This document shows positions 50,678-60,403 of a stretch of 64,000 nt of DNA, one piece after another (the first letter of the stretch is position 1; each line of letters begins with the position of its first letter). The stretch lies in contig NC_091885.1 in the NCBI RefSeq assembly GCF_019399895.1, positions 372,001-436,000 of the forward strand, in the 5' to 3' direction. The position numbers and the translations under genes are program-made. The notes beneath the pieces are model-generated. The model had not been told where the DNA came from. It did not search any database and saw nothing but the letters and a program-made list of their open reading frames with translations. This stretch comes from Cardiocondyla obscurior. Lineage: Eukaryota > Arthropoda > Insecta > Hymenoptera > Formicidae.

Positions 50678-51523
50678 TTAGGGGGCGTCCTCGCTCATCT
50701 TCCGGCAAGTTCTCAGCGATCCGTCGGGCTCAAATCGCAATAGCCATCGGCCGCCCTCTGTCCGGGCTCGGAACTTGCGATTTTTCCATATTGCGGAGAC
50801 CGGTACCTCCACAATTTCGTCCGATGGTAGCTTGATCCTCGTGAAAGGGCTGTCTTGGCTTGCCCGGTCGTCCTGCAAAATGGCTCCGCATGATGTTACG
50901 GGATGGACGGTTTGTGTGGGTATTCTCGTTGGTGCTGGTGGTGTGTGATACCCTTGGTCCTGGTGCGTTGGAACCCTAGATGGTCCTGCTTGATTCCAGG
51001 TTGGACTTGCCTGACCATACGTAGTTGGCCTTTGCTGCCATTGTTGCGGTGCAGGTCTTGGTGGGTCGTACCTCGGACTCGGTTCCGTGACTGGTGTCGT
51101 TTGCCACTGGTTTCTTGGGTCTCGTGACCTTGTGGCCGTCCTTGGTCTTGCTGGCGAGGCCTCTCTTGGACGCGGTGGTGGCCGTCTCCACCCCTTCTCG
51201 ATTCTCTCGTCCAACCTGGTTGTTGCCGTGTTGACCGCTTGGTGGCTATGTTGCCTGGTGCTCCCTGCCTTGTGGGTCACGGGTCGTCGTCCTTGACTCG
51301 GTCTTAGCGGCGGTGGTTCTTGTAACCTCTTGACGTGGCGCTTTTGCGTTGCATCGCCTCGTTGCACCGAGGAGCCCACTCGCGGTACCCGGTTCTTTCG
51401 TGGCGGTCCCGTGTCCACTACTGGTATCGCCTGTGTCTCGCTGGAGCTGTCGCTCAAATCGTCGAGGTTGCCAAAAATTTCGAGGACGTCTGGATCCGTC
51501 ATGTTTGGCTGCTGACTGACCAT
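50678..51523 (-). CDS. Unrecognised Pro/Arg-rich ORF, possibly a gag-like gene of the GC-rich element
   Basis: This 281-residue ORF ends 10 bp before the polypurine run and LTR-like unit, as a retroelement gene would. The N-terminus is acidic (MTDPDVLEIFGNLDDLSDSS, second Met at 51502), the long middle is Pro/Arg/Gln-rich and low in complexity, and the C-terminus is folded-looking (FTRIKLPSDEIVEVPVSAIW and GGRWLLRFEPDGSLR). TATATAAG at 51556-51549 lies only 26 nt before the first ATG, so an initiator near 51,525 and a very short leader, or use of the second ATG, are implied. I do not recognise the family. A Gag-like nucleic-acid-binding protein is a guess. Confidence 0.45.
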   Translation of the reverse strand: MVSQQPNMTDPDVLEIFGNLDDLSDSSSETQAIPVVDTGPPRKNRVPRVGSSVQRGDATQKRHVKRLQEPPPLRPSQGRRPVTHKAGSTRQHSHQAVNTATTRLDERIEKGWRRPPPRPREASPARPRTATRSRDPRNQWQTTPVTEPSPRYDPPRPAPQQWQQRPTTYGQASPTWNQAGPSRVPTHQDQGYHTPPAPTRIPTQTVHPVTSCGAILQDDRASQDSPFTRIKLPSDEIVEVPVSAIWKNRKFRARTEGGRWLLRFEPDGSLRTCRKMSEDAP

Positions 51524-51619
51524 TGAGTCGTTGGTCCCGGCTGGCCGACTTATATACCCGATTGCCGGGTCACGTGGTTCCTGGTCACGGGGAAAATTGG
51601 CCTCGGAGTTTTCTGGTTT

Positions 51620-52927
51620 TCCCCCCTCAGTGATTGCTCATCCCGGCTCCACTGTTGTATGCGAGGGTGTTTCAGCGAGCTTATCGCAATCGGTCACGAA
51701 CTAGGAGGTTTTTACCTTACTTCGGACTCTATATATACACCGGACTTGACAAACACATACCTACGTCATATCGTAGATGCCCGACAATGGATTCTATCCT
51801 TACCTCCCCCTCCAGCATACGAAACTGCGTGGGGTGGGCTTTCAGCCCACTCCCGTAGGTTGGATCAACCGTAGGCGCGCTGCAGACTACCCCAGTCGCA
51901 ATGGACAGTGCATCCAGAATTGGATGCAAGTCACAGTCCTACACCTCGTGGGACTGTGTCTCGCGCTCGTATGTTGGGGCGGTTTGTATATTTTCCATCG
52001 GAGATCAAGGTACCGCCCCTCCTCCACCACCACCGGAGGAGATGAAATGGGACTACCCCACGGCAGCAGAGTTAGCCCAACTTTCTACAGTAGACAAGAA
52101 GCTACTACAGAAAGGGGCGAATAAGTACGTTCGGGGGAAGGGGGCATTGCCTTTGAAGCAAGCGACGGAAGCAATGATGCGTCGGCGCGAACGTCAAGCA
52201 GCTTCTATTCCGGCGAGGGTGAGTGGATCTGAAGCTTCACAGAAGCCAGTGCATCTACTCGACCAAGCAGCGGGAGGTTTACCTCTTACGCTCCCCCCCA
52301 TAAACAAGCCCCCAACGGACCAACAAGCTGTGTCACACGAGAGGCCCCCCGCAGGAACGAGCGGGGCACCGCACACAGTTGCGGAACAGAGGTCTGAGTA
52401 CGACGCGGCATACTACTACTCGGATCTCGTGCCTGTGAAGTGCATGGCAATCAGTTCCATGGTATGCCCAAGAGAAACAGACCCGATGCCATACAGCCCC
52501 CAGTATCAGGTTTTGGCGGGTAGGTTGAACGACCCAGCGCAGACAGGAGTGTTGTCTTCTGTAGTGCGCGGACCGAACGTCAAGGATGCAACGACCATGA
52601 CATCGTTGGTCAAGGCCCTGACCTTGCGGTCATCAACAAGATACGAGATGGCAGCGTTGGTGCGATCGTGCGCGATGAGTTTATCTCTCGCGCTTGAAAG
52701 TTACCAATCCGATCCAATACCTCATCGGTTTGTTCGGAAGCCAAAATCTCTTGCTGAGGGTAGGATGCTAATACATCCTAAACCAGCATCTCCTAGATTT
52801 GACTGGGTGGCGGTTGCCGCCCCACTCGATGCATTCGTCGCTCTGGCGAATAATTCATACAGTGATGCTAATCCTATTGGATTTCATTACTCTAGCCTTG
52901 ACTCGGAATGGGTTGCAGTACCTGTAC
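51620..52927 (+). pseudogene. Endogenous viral element, first part: probable toti-like virus structural protein
   Basis: Protein-like sequence runs through three frames: about 51670-51870 (LGGFYLTSDSIYTPDLTNTY), then 51830-51990, and the long open stretch to 52927 that includes a P-run (APPPPPPEEMKWDYPTAAEL), a basic helix (LLQKGANKYVRGKGALPLKQ) and a capsid-like region (PVKCMAISSMVCPRETD onward). No retroelement motif is seen, and similarity in style to insect toti-like virus capsid proteins is my best guess, from memory. The element is cut at 52927 by the BEL insertion and resumes at 59398 in frame. Confidence 0.5.
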
Positions 52928-53422
52928 TGTTAAGAAAAAAGAAAATACCAAGAAATGTAATGCGATGCTTGTGCGTTGAAGGGTTTCATGTGTTTGGAAA
53001 CTTTGCTTCTTCTTTTGTTACTATAAGAAATTTATGACTGAATATCCGGTCACGTAGACCGACTGATAAATCTTCGGAGAAACTGGGCCTTCCCGTAACG
53101 CTATACGGTCGTCCTTAGGAACAAAGGCAGGGCGAGCAGATATCGCAAGCCTTCTCTCCGTTGTTAGTTAGTTGCCTTCCGATTCTCAATACGGATAGCT
53201 CGTGCTGCTAGCAAATAATATAACTGTGCGTTTTATACGTAAACTGCAATTGAAAAGGTTTGCTTGCGCGTCGCAGAACCGGCAAACCATTAATACTGAA
53301 CGAACTTTCTATATCTTTATTATTCTTATTTTATTATTATTTTTTTGTATACTTTTATTCAATTAATAAACCGCATTTTCTTTACTATAAAAAATTGTGA
53401 AGTGTTTTTGGAAACTCAAACA
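52928..53422 (+). repeat. BEL/Pao 5' LTR
   Basis: It begins TGTTAAGAAAAAAG and ends GAAACTCAAACA. It is followed after 5 bp by the primer-binding site. Confidence 0.96.
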
Positions 53423-53427
53423 TTTTT

Positions 53428-53444
53428 TGGTCCTTCGAGCCGGA
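53428..53444 (+). other. BEL/Pao primer-binding site, tRNA-Tyr-type
   Basis: TGGTCCTTCGAGCCGGA is the complement of a tRNA 3' end reading TCCGGCTCGAAGGACCA, which I associate with tRNA-Tyr. The identity of the tRNA is from memory. Confidence 0.65.
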
Positions 53445-53499
53445 TAGTGTAAATCAGTGCGAAATTTATACTGTTCAAGTTTGCGACAACTTCCTTACG

Positions 53500-56400
53500 A
53501 TGAGTCAGAATCACGATACGTTAATTAACAACCAACAGGAGTTGCACGGCCGTATTGCAAGAGCCGTAGACAATTTGCGTAAGCTGGGAACAGCAAAGAT
53601 AACCAGCAGTGCGATAGAAATTCGAATCAATCAACTGGATACCAATTGGGCGAAATTCGAAAAGGCTCATGATCAATTAAGAGAAGAATATTGGGAACAA
53701 GTGAAAACCCATGCCTATATTACTAAAGATTATTATGCAATCGTGGAAGAGGTTTATTACAATCAGCGGGCTACTTTGGAAGAAATGATGCTAACATTGT
53801 CGCCCTCAGCAGGATCATCAAAGACACCGGAATCTCCGCGTAGTTCGGAGCCCCTTCGAAGCCAACTACCAAGATTGCAATTGCCTACTTTCTCGGGACG
53901 CTTTGAGGATTGGCCTAATTTTAAAGATCTTTTCCAGTCAATGGTGGGAGCTGACAGTTCATTGCAAGAAATACAGAAGTTCCATTACTTAAGAAGCAGT
54001 CTTAAGGGGGAAGCGGAACAATTAACGCGAAACATTCCGACGACTGCAGGAAATTACGAACGAGTGTGGACCATGCTTCAGGAACATTACGAAAATAAGC
54101 GTTTGCTTGTGCGCTCTGTGCTTACCTCCTTCTCAAATTTGCCGAAAATGAAAGGAGAAAGTGCATTTGAATTGCGAAAGATTTTTAATGGAATGCTGCA
54201 GACCGTTGCTGCTTTAGAGGGAATCCAGAGGCCTGTTGCAGAAAATGATTTATTTGTGCATCGAATAATTGAGCTTTTCGATTCTTACACACGTAAGGAG
54301 TGGGAATCGGTTATTGGAAATACCACAGATCCTCCATGCTATGAGGAATTGAGACTGTTTATGGAAAATCGTCTCCGAACTTTGGAAGCAATCCAGCCGA
54401 CGGGACGTGACTTATCGTCTAAAACTACATCTGGATCTCGGGCTACGCGAGCACTTGTTTCTAATCCAGCTCCGTTACAAAGCGGAGGTAAGCCGAACAC
54501 GTGTTTTTTGTGCCACGGACAACATTATATTCTGGGCTGCCCGGAATTTCAAAGAAAAGGGCCTAATGCGCGCAAAGAATTCGCGATTGAGCATCGCTTG
54601 TGTTTCAACTGCTTCGGAAATCACCGAATCAATCTGTGTCCTTCTACCAGAAGCTGCTACTATTGTAAAGACCGACATCATTCAACAATCCATGAGGCCT
54701 GTTCAACCGGAAGTATGCGAACTGGAGTCAATGCCTCCGCCGCAGAGCGTCGTACCACCGGACCCAGAGCCATCGAGCATCGAGCCTCAGAGGAGTTCAA
54801 CGCATCCAGCAGCAGGAACATCAACACCGGGACGGCGCCGCCGAAATACTCGGAAACAACCGAAAAACCAGCCGGAACCAGCACTGAAGGAGCAGTGGCT
54901 CTCCACTTGCGTAATCTCGTAGAGCGAAAACGAGTTTTGCTTGCGACTGCCAGGGTTTTCGTTACGGACAAATTTGGTAAAAAACACACCGTGCGTGCGC
55001 TAATTGATCCGGGTTCGGAAGTCTCGCTTGCTTCTGAATCTTTAATGCAAAAATTAAAACTCCCGCGAGTTTCGGATTCAACGCCTATTTTTGGAATTGG
55101 TGGAATAATAAATATGCATGCTCGTGGTAAAGTAACATTTAAGATAGAATCCGGAACAAAGACTCCGTTTTCATTGCAAATTACAGCGTTAATTTTGTCT
55201 CGACTCACCGCCTCCGGGGTTAGTTTAGAAAATATGTTCAGCGAATGGCAACATTTAAGCGGATTAGAGTTAGCAGATCCAGATTTTCGAGCTTCTTTTA
55301 ATATTGAATTAATTTTAGGCGCGGAAGTATATGCTATTATCCTTGAAGAAGGAATACGTAAAGGAAATATAAACGCTCCGATTGCAATAAAAACCGCGTT
55401 GGGATGGGTACTTTCCGGAACGGCGGGCGGAGAGTCAACAGGCAAGGGCGTATCCGTGCATAAATGCACCACGGGAATAGATTTGTCCGATTTAGTAAAG
55501 CAATTTTGGCAGCAGGAGGAAATAAAATTGTCTCTTCCGGCCTTAACTGCAGAAGAGATTGAGTGCGAAAAACATTTTGTAGAAACTCATCGCCGTGATG
55601 AGACAGGACGTTATATAATTCAATTGCCGTTTTTGAACAAGGACGCGATTCCAAATTTTAAAAACTCTCGCTCAATAGCTGTTAAAATGCTTCAAGCTCT
55701 GGAAAAACGATTAAGCAAACAACCGCAGATTCGTAAATTATATGATGAATTTATGACAGAATATCAACAACTTGAGCATATGACTAAAGTAACTTCACCC
55801 GCGCCGACGGACAAAGTGTGCTGCTATTTGCCACATCATTGCGTAATCAAATCAGTCGAAGAAAAAACTAAGATACGCGTAGTTTTTAACGGATCAGCCC
55901 GAATGGCACAAAATATAAGTTTAAATCAAGTTTTGCTGACGGGTAAAAATTTGCTGCCAGAATTGCCTGCTATAATAACCAATTGGCGCCGACATCGATT
56001 TGCGATAGTAGCGGATATAGAAAAAATGTACAGACAAATTTTGGTTGACGACGCGGACAAAAGAATGCAGCGTATTGTCTGGCGTTATGACCCTGCTGAG
56101 AATGTAAACGACTATCAGTTAAATACTTTAACTTATGGCCTTGCTTGTGCACCATTTGTAGCTCTGCGAGTATTGCAACAACTCGCAGAGGATGAAAAAG
56201 AAAAATATCCTATAGGCGCTTCCGTGTTGCAATCGGAAACTTATATGGACGATATTCTTACCGGAGCAAGTTCCGTAAACGGAATACGTGCTTTAATAAA
56301 AGATCTAGTTGCGATTTGCATGGCGGGCGGCTTCCCGTTAAAAAAATGGGCTGCTAGCTCAAAATTAATAGAAGACATAATTCCCAAAACGGAACATCAA

Positions 56401-58845
56401 AACCAGCCTGTCGTTTGGCAATCCATTGAGGGACACCCGATTTTAGGAATGCAATGGAACCCTAGAACAGATACGTTTGCTTTTCATATCCATATAACTG
56501 CAGAAAAAGTATACTCGAAAAGAAAGATTCTATCAGAAGTTGCGCAACTGTTTGATCCGCTTGGGTGGCTAGCACCGGTTATCATTCGCGCGAAAATTTT
56601 TATTCAAACATTATGGCTAAAAAGTTTAGATTGGGATGAGCCTCTGCCGAAAGAGGAGCAAGAATTTTGGTTAAAATTTCAAGCAGAACTCCCTGAACTG
56701 CAGAAAATTGCTTTGCCTCGCTGGATAAATAGTCTTGCCTCGAATTGTAGTATAGAAATCCACGGATTTTCAGATGCTTCCGAAAGAGCCATTGCTGCGG
56801 TTGTTTACTTACGAGTAACGTGGACTAGTCCGGACGAATATGACGATTTCCACTTTTCCAAAATTTCGCTTTTGCAATCAAAAACTAAAGTTGCTCCTTT
56901 AAAAACTATTTCTTTACCGCGATTAGAATTAAATGCCGCCGCTCTATTAGTGCGTTTAGTAAATAAAATAAAACTTGCTGCAAAATTTAAAATTAATAGA
57001 GTTTATTTATGGTCCGACTCTACGGTTACTTTAGCTTGGATTCGGGGTCATTCTTCGCGTTGGTCAACATATGTAGCTAATAGAGTGACTGAGATACAAG
57101 AAACATTGCCTGATGCCCAGTGGAAACACGTGTCCGGTAACGAAAACCCGGCCGATTGTGCGTCGCGAGGAATTTCTCCATCGGAATTAGCAGGCCACCC
57201 GCTGTGGTGGACCGGGCCAGCTTGGTTATCACCATACGATGAATTAAATGCGAGATTATTTCATCAAGAAATTCCTCGAACACATGAGGAGGAACGACCT
57301 GCTAGAGTACATATAGTTGAAAACAAAAATCAGGAAAATGAAATGCTATTGCAATTTTCTTCGCTAACACGATTATTGCATATTACTGCTTGGTGCCGTC
57401 GCTGGCCCACAAGATTACGAGAGCATAAAAATCGAGATCAAGATCTCGAATTAAGCGAACTTGAGAGTGCAAAAAATCTTTGGATTAAGCATTCGCAAGA
57501 TATATTTTTTTCCAAAGAAATTAAGACTATTAAAAATAAACAGACATTATTACGACAAAGTGCATTATATAAATTAAATCCGTTTCTTGACAAAAATGAG
57601 ATACTTCGAGTAGGTGGCCGATTGCAACACTCGTCTATTAATTATAATCAAAAGCATCCGATCATTCTCAGCAAGGATTCATATTTTGCGAAATTAGTAA
57701 TTGATAAGTGCCATCGTATGACACTGCACGGCGGGGTGCAGTTAACCTTAGCTACAATAAGACAAAGATATTGGATCTTAGGCGGACGCCAAGTGGTTAA
57801 ATCATTCATACACAAATGCGCCAAATGTATACGTTGGAAAGGAACAGCATGTTTCCCGCTTATGGGAAGTTTGCCTCATGCGAGAACTTCTCCGTTACCA
57901 CCGTTCTTTAATACAGGTCTAGATTATGCTGGACCAATTATGATGCGAACCTCAAAGGGCAGAGGCCAAAGAGCCTATAAGGGTTTTATTGCCATTTTCG
58001 TTTGTTTTTCTACCAGAGCTGTTCACATAGAAGCCGTTTCAGATTATACAACTGAAGCATTTCTAGCGGCTTTTAGGCGATTCACTTCTAGACGCGGATT
58101 ATGTGCCCATCTTTATAGTGATCGCGGCACAAATTTCATAGGGGCAGATGCGCAGCTTAGAAATTTTATAAAACAGATAACACGTGATTCATTGATTAAA
58201 AATAATTTAACCAATAAAGGGGTTCTTTGGCATTTCAATCCCCCCAGTGCACCCCACTTTGGGGGTCTCTGGGAAGCCGCGGTGAAATCTGCAAAATTTC
58301 ATATTCACCGGGTAATCGGTAAAGCAACACTGACGTATGAAGAATTAGCAACTTTCTTGACGCAGGTAGAAGCATGCTTAAACTCGAGACCCTTGCTTCC
58401 TATCACCGATGACCCCGAAGATTTTGAAGCACTTACGCCGGGTCATTTTTTAATAGGGCAACCTCTAAATGCTATACCCGAACCTTCATTACAAGAGATA
58501 CCTGAGAATCGGCTAAAGCGATGGCATCTCATTCAGAAAATGCGAGACCACTTTTGGCAACGATGGTCCAATGAATATATTCCGACGCTTAATGTAAGAA
58601 ATAAATGGTCTGTGGCGATGAAAAACTTAAAAATTAATACTCTATGTTTAAATCGTGGGGAAGGCACTGCACCTTCGAAATGGCCCCTTGGGCGTATTAT
58701 TGCTATTCACCCTGGAGCCGACGGTCAAGTTCGCGTGGTAACCGTTAAAACTGCAACAACCACTTATACGCGACCCGTAGTTAAAATCGTTCCTTTGTTC
58801 GCTGATAATGAAATAAATCATGATGTAAATGCAACCGAAACATAA
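53500..58845 (+). CDS. BEL/Pao Gag-Pol polyprotein
   Basis: A single 1,781-codon ORF with all domains. Gag (DUF1759-type) has LPTFSGRFEDWPNFKDLF. Zinc knuckles follow at about residues 335-400 (CFLCHGQHYILGC, CFNCFGNHRINLC, CYYCKDRHHSTIH). The protease is near 500 (ALIDPGSEVSL, with Pro where Ser or Thr is usual after the Asp). RT has VADIEKMYRQIL (about 837) and YMDDILTGA (about 915). RNase H has GFSDASERA (about 1088), LWSDSTVTLAW and NPADCASRG. The integrase zinc region is near 1410-1445 and its triad lies in TGLDYAGP (1473), YSDRGTNF (1538) and GGLWEAAVKSAK (1587). The start at 53500 gives the usual Gag N-terminus with coiled-coil character. No break is seen. Confidence 0.96.
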   Translation: MSQNHDTLINNQQELHGRIARAVDNLRKLGTAKITSSAIEIRINQLDTNWAKFEKAHDQLREEYWEQVKTHAYITKDYYAIVEEVYYNQRATLEEMMLTLSPSAGSSKTPESPRSSEPLRSQLPRLQLPTFSGRFEDWPNFKDLFQSMVGADSSLQEIQKFHYLRSSLKGEAEQLTRNIPTTAGNYERVWTMLQEHYENKRLLVRSVLTSFSNLPKMKGESAFELRKIFNGMLQTVAALEGIQRPVAENDLFVHRIIELFDSYTRKEWESVIGNTTDPPCYEELRLFMENRLRTLEAIQPTGRDLSSKTTSGSRATRALVSNPAPLQSGGKPNTCFLCHGQHYILGCPEFQRKGPNARKEFAIEHRLCFNCFGNHRINLCPSTRSCYYCKDRHHSTIHEACSTGSMRTGVNASAAERRTTGPRAIEHRASEEFNASSSRNINTGTAPPKYSETTEKPAGTSTEGAVALHLRNLVERKRVLLATARVFVTDKFGKKHTVRALIDPGSEVSLASESLMQKLKLPRVSDSTPIFGIGGIINMHARGKVTFKIESGTKTPFSLQITALILSRLTASGVSLENMFSEWQHLSGLELADPDFRASFNIELILGAEVYAIILEEGIRKGNINAPIAIKTALGWVLSGTAGGESTGKGVSVHKCTTGIDLSDLVKQFWQQEEIKLSLPALTAEEIECEKHFVETHRRDETGRYIIQLPFLNKDAIPNFKNSRSIAVKMLQALEKRLSKQPQIRKLYDEFMTEYQQLEHMTKVTSPAPTDKVCCYLPHHCVIKSVEEKTKIRVVFNGSARMAQNISLNQVLLTGKNLLPELPAIITNWRRHRFAIVADIEKMYRQILVDDADKRMQRIVWRYDPAENVNDYQLNTLTYGLACAPFVALRVLQQLAEDEKEKYPIGASVLQSETYMDDILTGASSVNGIRALIKDLVAICMAGGFPLKKWAASSKLIEDIIPKTEHQNQPVVWQSIEGHPILGMQWNPRTDTFAFHIHITAEKVYSKRKILSEVAQLFDPLGWLAPVIIRAKIFIQTLWLKSLDWDEPLPKEEQEFWLKFQAELPELQKIALPRWINSLASNCSIEIHGFSDASERAIAAVVYLRVTWTSPDEYDDFHFSKISLLQSKTKVAPLKTISLPRLELNAAALLVRLVNKIKLAAKFKINRVYLWSDSTVTLAWIRGHSSRWSTYVANRVTEIQETLPDAQWKHVSGNENPADCASRGISPSELAGHPLWWTGPAWLSPYDELNARLFHQEIPRTHEEERPARVHIVENKNQENEMLLQFSSLTRLLHITAWCRRWPTRLREHKNRDQDLELSELESAKNLWIKHSQDIFFSKEIKTIKNKQTLLRQSALYKLNPFLDKNEILRVGGRLQHSSINYNQKHPIILSKDSYFAKLVIDKCHRMTLHGGVQLTLATIRQRYWILGGRQVVKSFIHKCAKCIRWKGTACFPLMGSLPHARTSPLPPFFNTGLDYAGPIMMRTSKGRGQRAYKGFIAIFVCFSTRAVHIEAVSDYTTEAFLAAFRRFTSRRGLCAHLYSDRGTNFIGADAQLRNFIKQITRDSLIKNNLTNKGVLWHFNPPSAPHFGGLWEAAVKSAKFHIHRVIGKATLTYEELATFLTQVEACLNSRPLLPITDDPEDFEALTPGHFLIGQPLNAIPEPSLQEIPENRLKRWHLIQKMRDHFWQRWSNEYIPTLNVRNKWSVAMKNLKINTLCLNRGEGTAPSKWPLGRIIAIHPGADGQVRVVTVKTATTTYTRPVVKIVPLFADNEINHDVNATET

Positions 58846-58897
58846 ACATGCTAGCGTAAGCAAATGTTCGTTCACAGCGAGAACGAGGCGGGCGGAA

Positions 58898-59392
58898 TGT
58901 TAAGAAAAAAGAAAATATCAAGAAATGTAATGCGATGCTTGTGCGTTGAAGGGTTTCATGTGTTTGGAAACTTTGCTTCTTCTTTTGTTACTATAAGAAA
59001 TTTATGACTGAATATCCGGTCACGTAGACCGACTGATAAATCTTCGGAGAAACTGGGCCTTCCCGTAACGCTATACGGTCGTCCTTAGGAACAAAGGCAG
59101 GGCGAGCAGATATCGCAAGCCTTCTCTCCGTTGTTAGTTAGTTGCCTTCCGATTCTCAATACGGATAGCTCGTGCTGCTAGCAAATAATATAACTGTGCG
59201 TTTTATACGTAAACTGCAATTGAAAAGGTTTGCTTGCGCGTCGCAGAACCGGCAAACCATTAATACTGAACGAACTTTCTATATCTTTATTATTCTTATT
59301 TTATTATTATTTTTTTGTATACTTTTATTCAATTAATAAACCGCATTTTCTTTACTATAAAAAATTGTGAAGTGTTTTTGGAAACTCAAACA
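58898..59392 (+). repeat. BEL/Pao 3' LTR
   Basis: It is identical in length to the 5' LTR (495 bp) and preceded by GAGAACGAGGCGGGCGGAA, a purine-rich tract that would prime plus-strand synthesis. Confidence 0.96.
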
Positions 59393-60403
59393 TGTACCAT
59401 CTCGCATGTTAGGCCAGTCGTGGTTACTTGCCTATATTTTCGCATTCCTTTCTTCAGATGCCTGGAGTGGTACTGTCAACTATATGACCAGCTCAAACCG
59501 AACATTCCCGGACAAAGAAGATTACAATACCTTTGAGACGTACCTACCCGCAGTGAACAACATTGATGTCCCCGGGTGCAGACGCGTTATGTTGGTTTTG
59601 ATAGATGAAACATCTCAGAATTGCCCAGCTAACATCAATATTCCCACCTTAGCACAAGCTCCTTGCATCGTTCCAATGTGGCGTGGACGAGGCGAACTGC
59701 AGGGCGAAAGCCTCGCTAATGCGTGGAACAGCTTCTGGTGCACAGCCAACATAGCAAACGCTAGGCGCGACACCCTTTGTGCATTTAATGAAGTGTCGGG
59801 TCTGCTGGGTGTGTCAGACTGTGTGGGAACGTCTTTATCCCTCGTCGCTGAATTATACGGAGTGTGGTACCAAGGAATTGCCCCCGACCAACATCACGGG
59901 AGGCCAGGGCCGGATTACCTACAGGCCCCATACGGGTCATGGACCGCACGGGGATGATGGGGAGTAATCTCTTTAATGTCAATAGACACGACCAACTCGA
60001 TGCAAGACGCAGGACTGTAGGATACAATTTTTCGAGTGTTTCGCCCAACCATATAAGCCCAACAGGCATAGTACGTATCCGATACGTGGGTGAGGGCGCG
60101 GGTGGTAACGTCATAGTTACATGGCATAAACAATCACCCAACCACGTTGTGCCCTCTTACAACATACAAACTATGACACCTGTGATGCGCATAGCCTCCT
60201 CGTTGGGTTTGGTGTTGACCAACCCCGCAAACACAAAATTTTCATCACCAAACGGACTCACACATTGGGTCCACATGCTCTCGTGTGCGGTAAGCTTTTC
60301 CATGAGTGTATTTTTAACATCAAATGATATTACACCCAAAAACTGGAATGGCTTATATAATAAGTACGATACCGCTCACCGAGACATGGTCGTTGACACC
60401 TTG
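59393..60403 (+). pseudogene. Endogenous viral element, second part
   Basis: After one TGTAC the viral frame resumes with LGQSWLLAYIFAFLSSDAW and continues as capsid-like sequence (CIVPMWRGRGELQG, CVGTSLSLVAELYGVWYQ) to about 59,900. There it passes through at least two frame changes (ITGGQGRITYRPHTG in one frame, NVNRHDQLDARRRTVGYNF in the next) before ending near 60,400 at the satellite. Together the two parts give about 750 codons of one viral protein without RdRp motifs. Toti-like origin is a low-certainty inference. It is dead from several frameshifts. Confidence 0.5.

Larger units (their letters stand above)
52928..59392 (+). mobile_element. Intact BEL/Pao LTR retrotransposon, TSD TGTAC
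   Basis: It is 6,465 bp, with 495-bp LTRs at both ends, a primer-binding site, one uninterrupted Gag-Pol ORF and a purine-rich tract before the 3' LTR. TGTAC occurs at 52923-52927 and 59393-59397. By eye the LTRs differ at a single base (52947 C, 58917 T region). All signs point to a very recent insertion, possibly of an active family. Confidence 0.95.

Noticed and set aside
49495..50835. Several 100-200-codon Arg/Pro/Gly-rich ORFs on the plus strand
   Set aside because: They run through the GC-rich hairpin and tandem-repeat region in all frames. High GC removes stops, and the composition follows the repeats.
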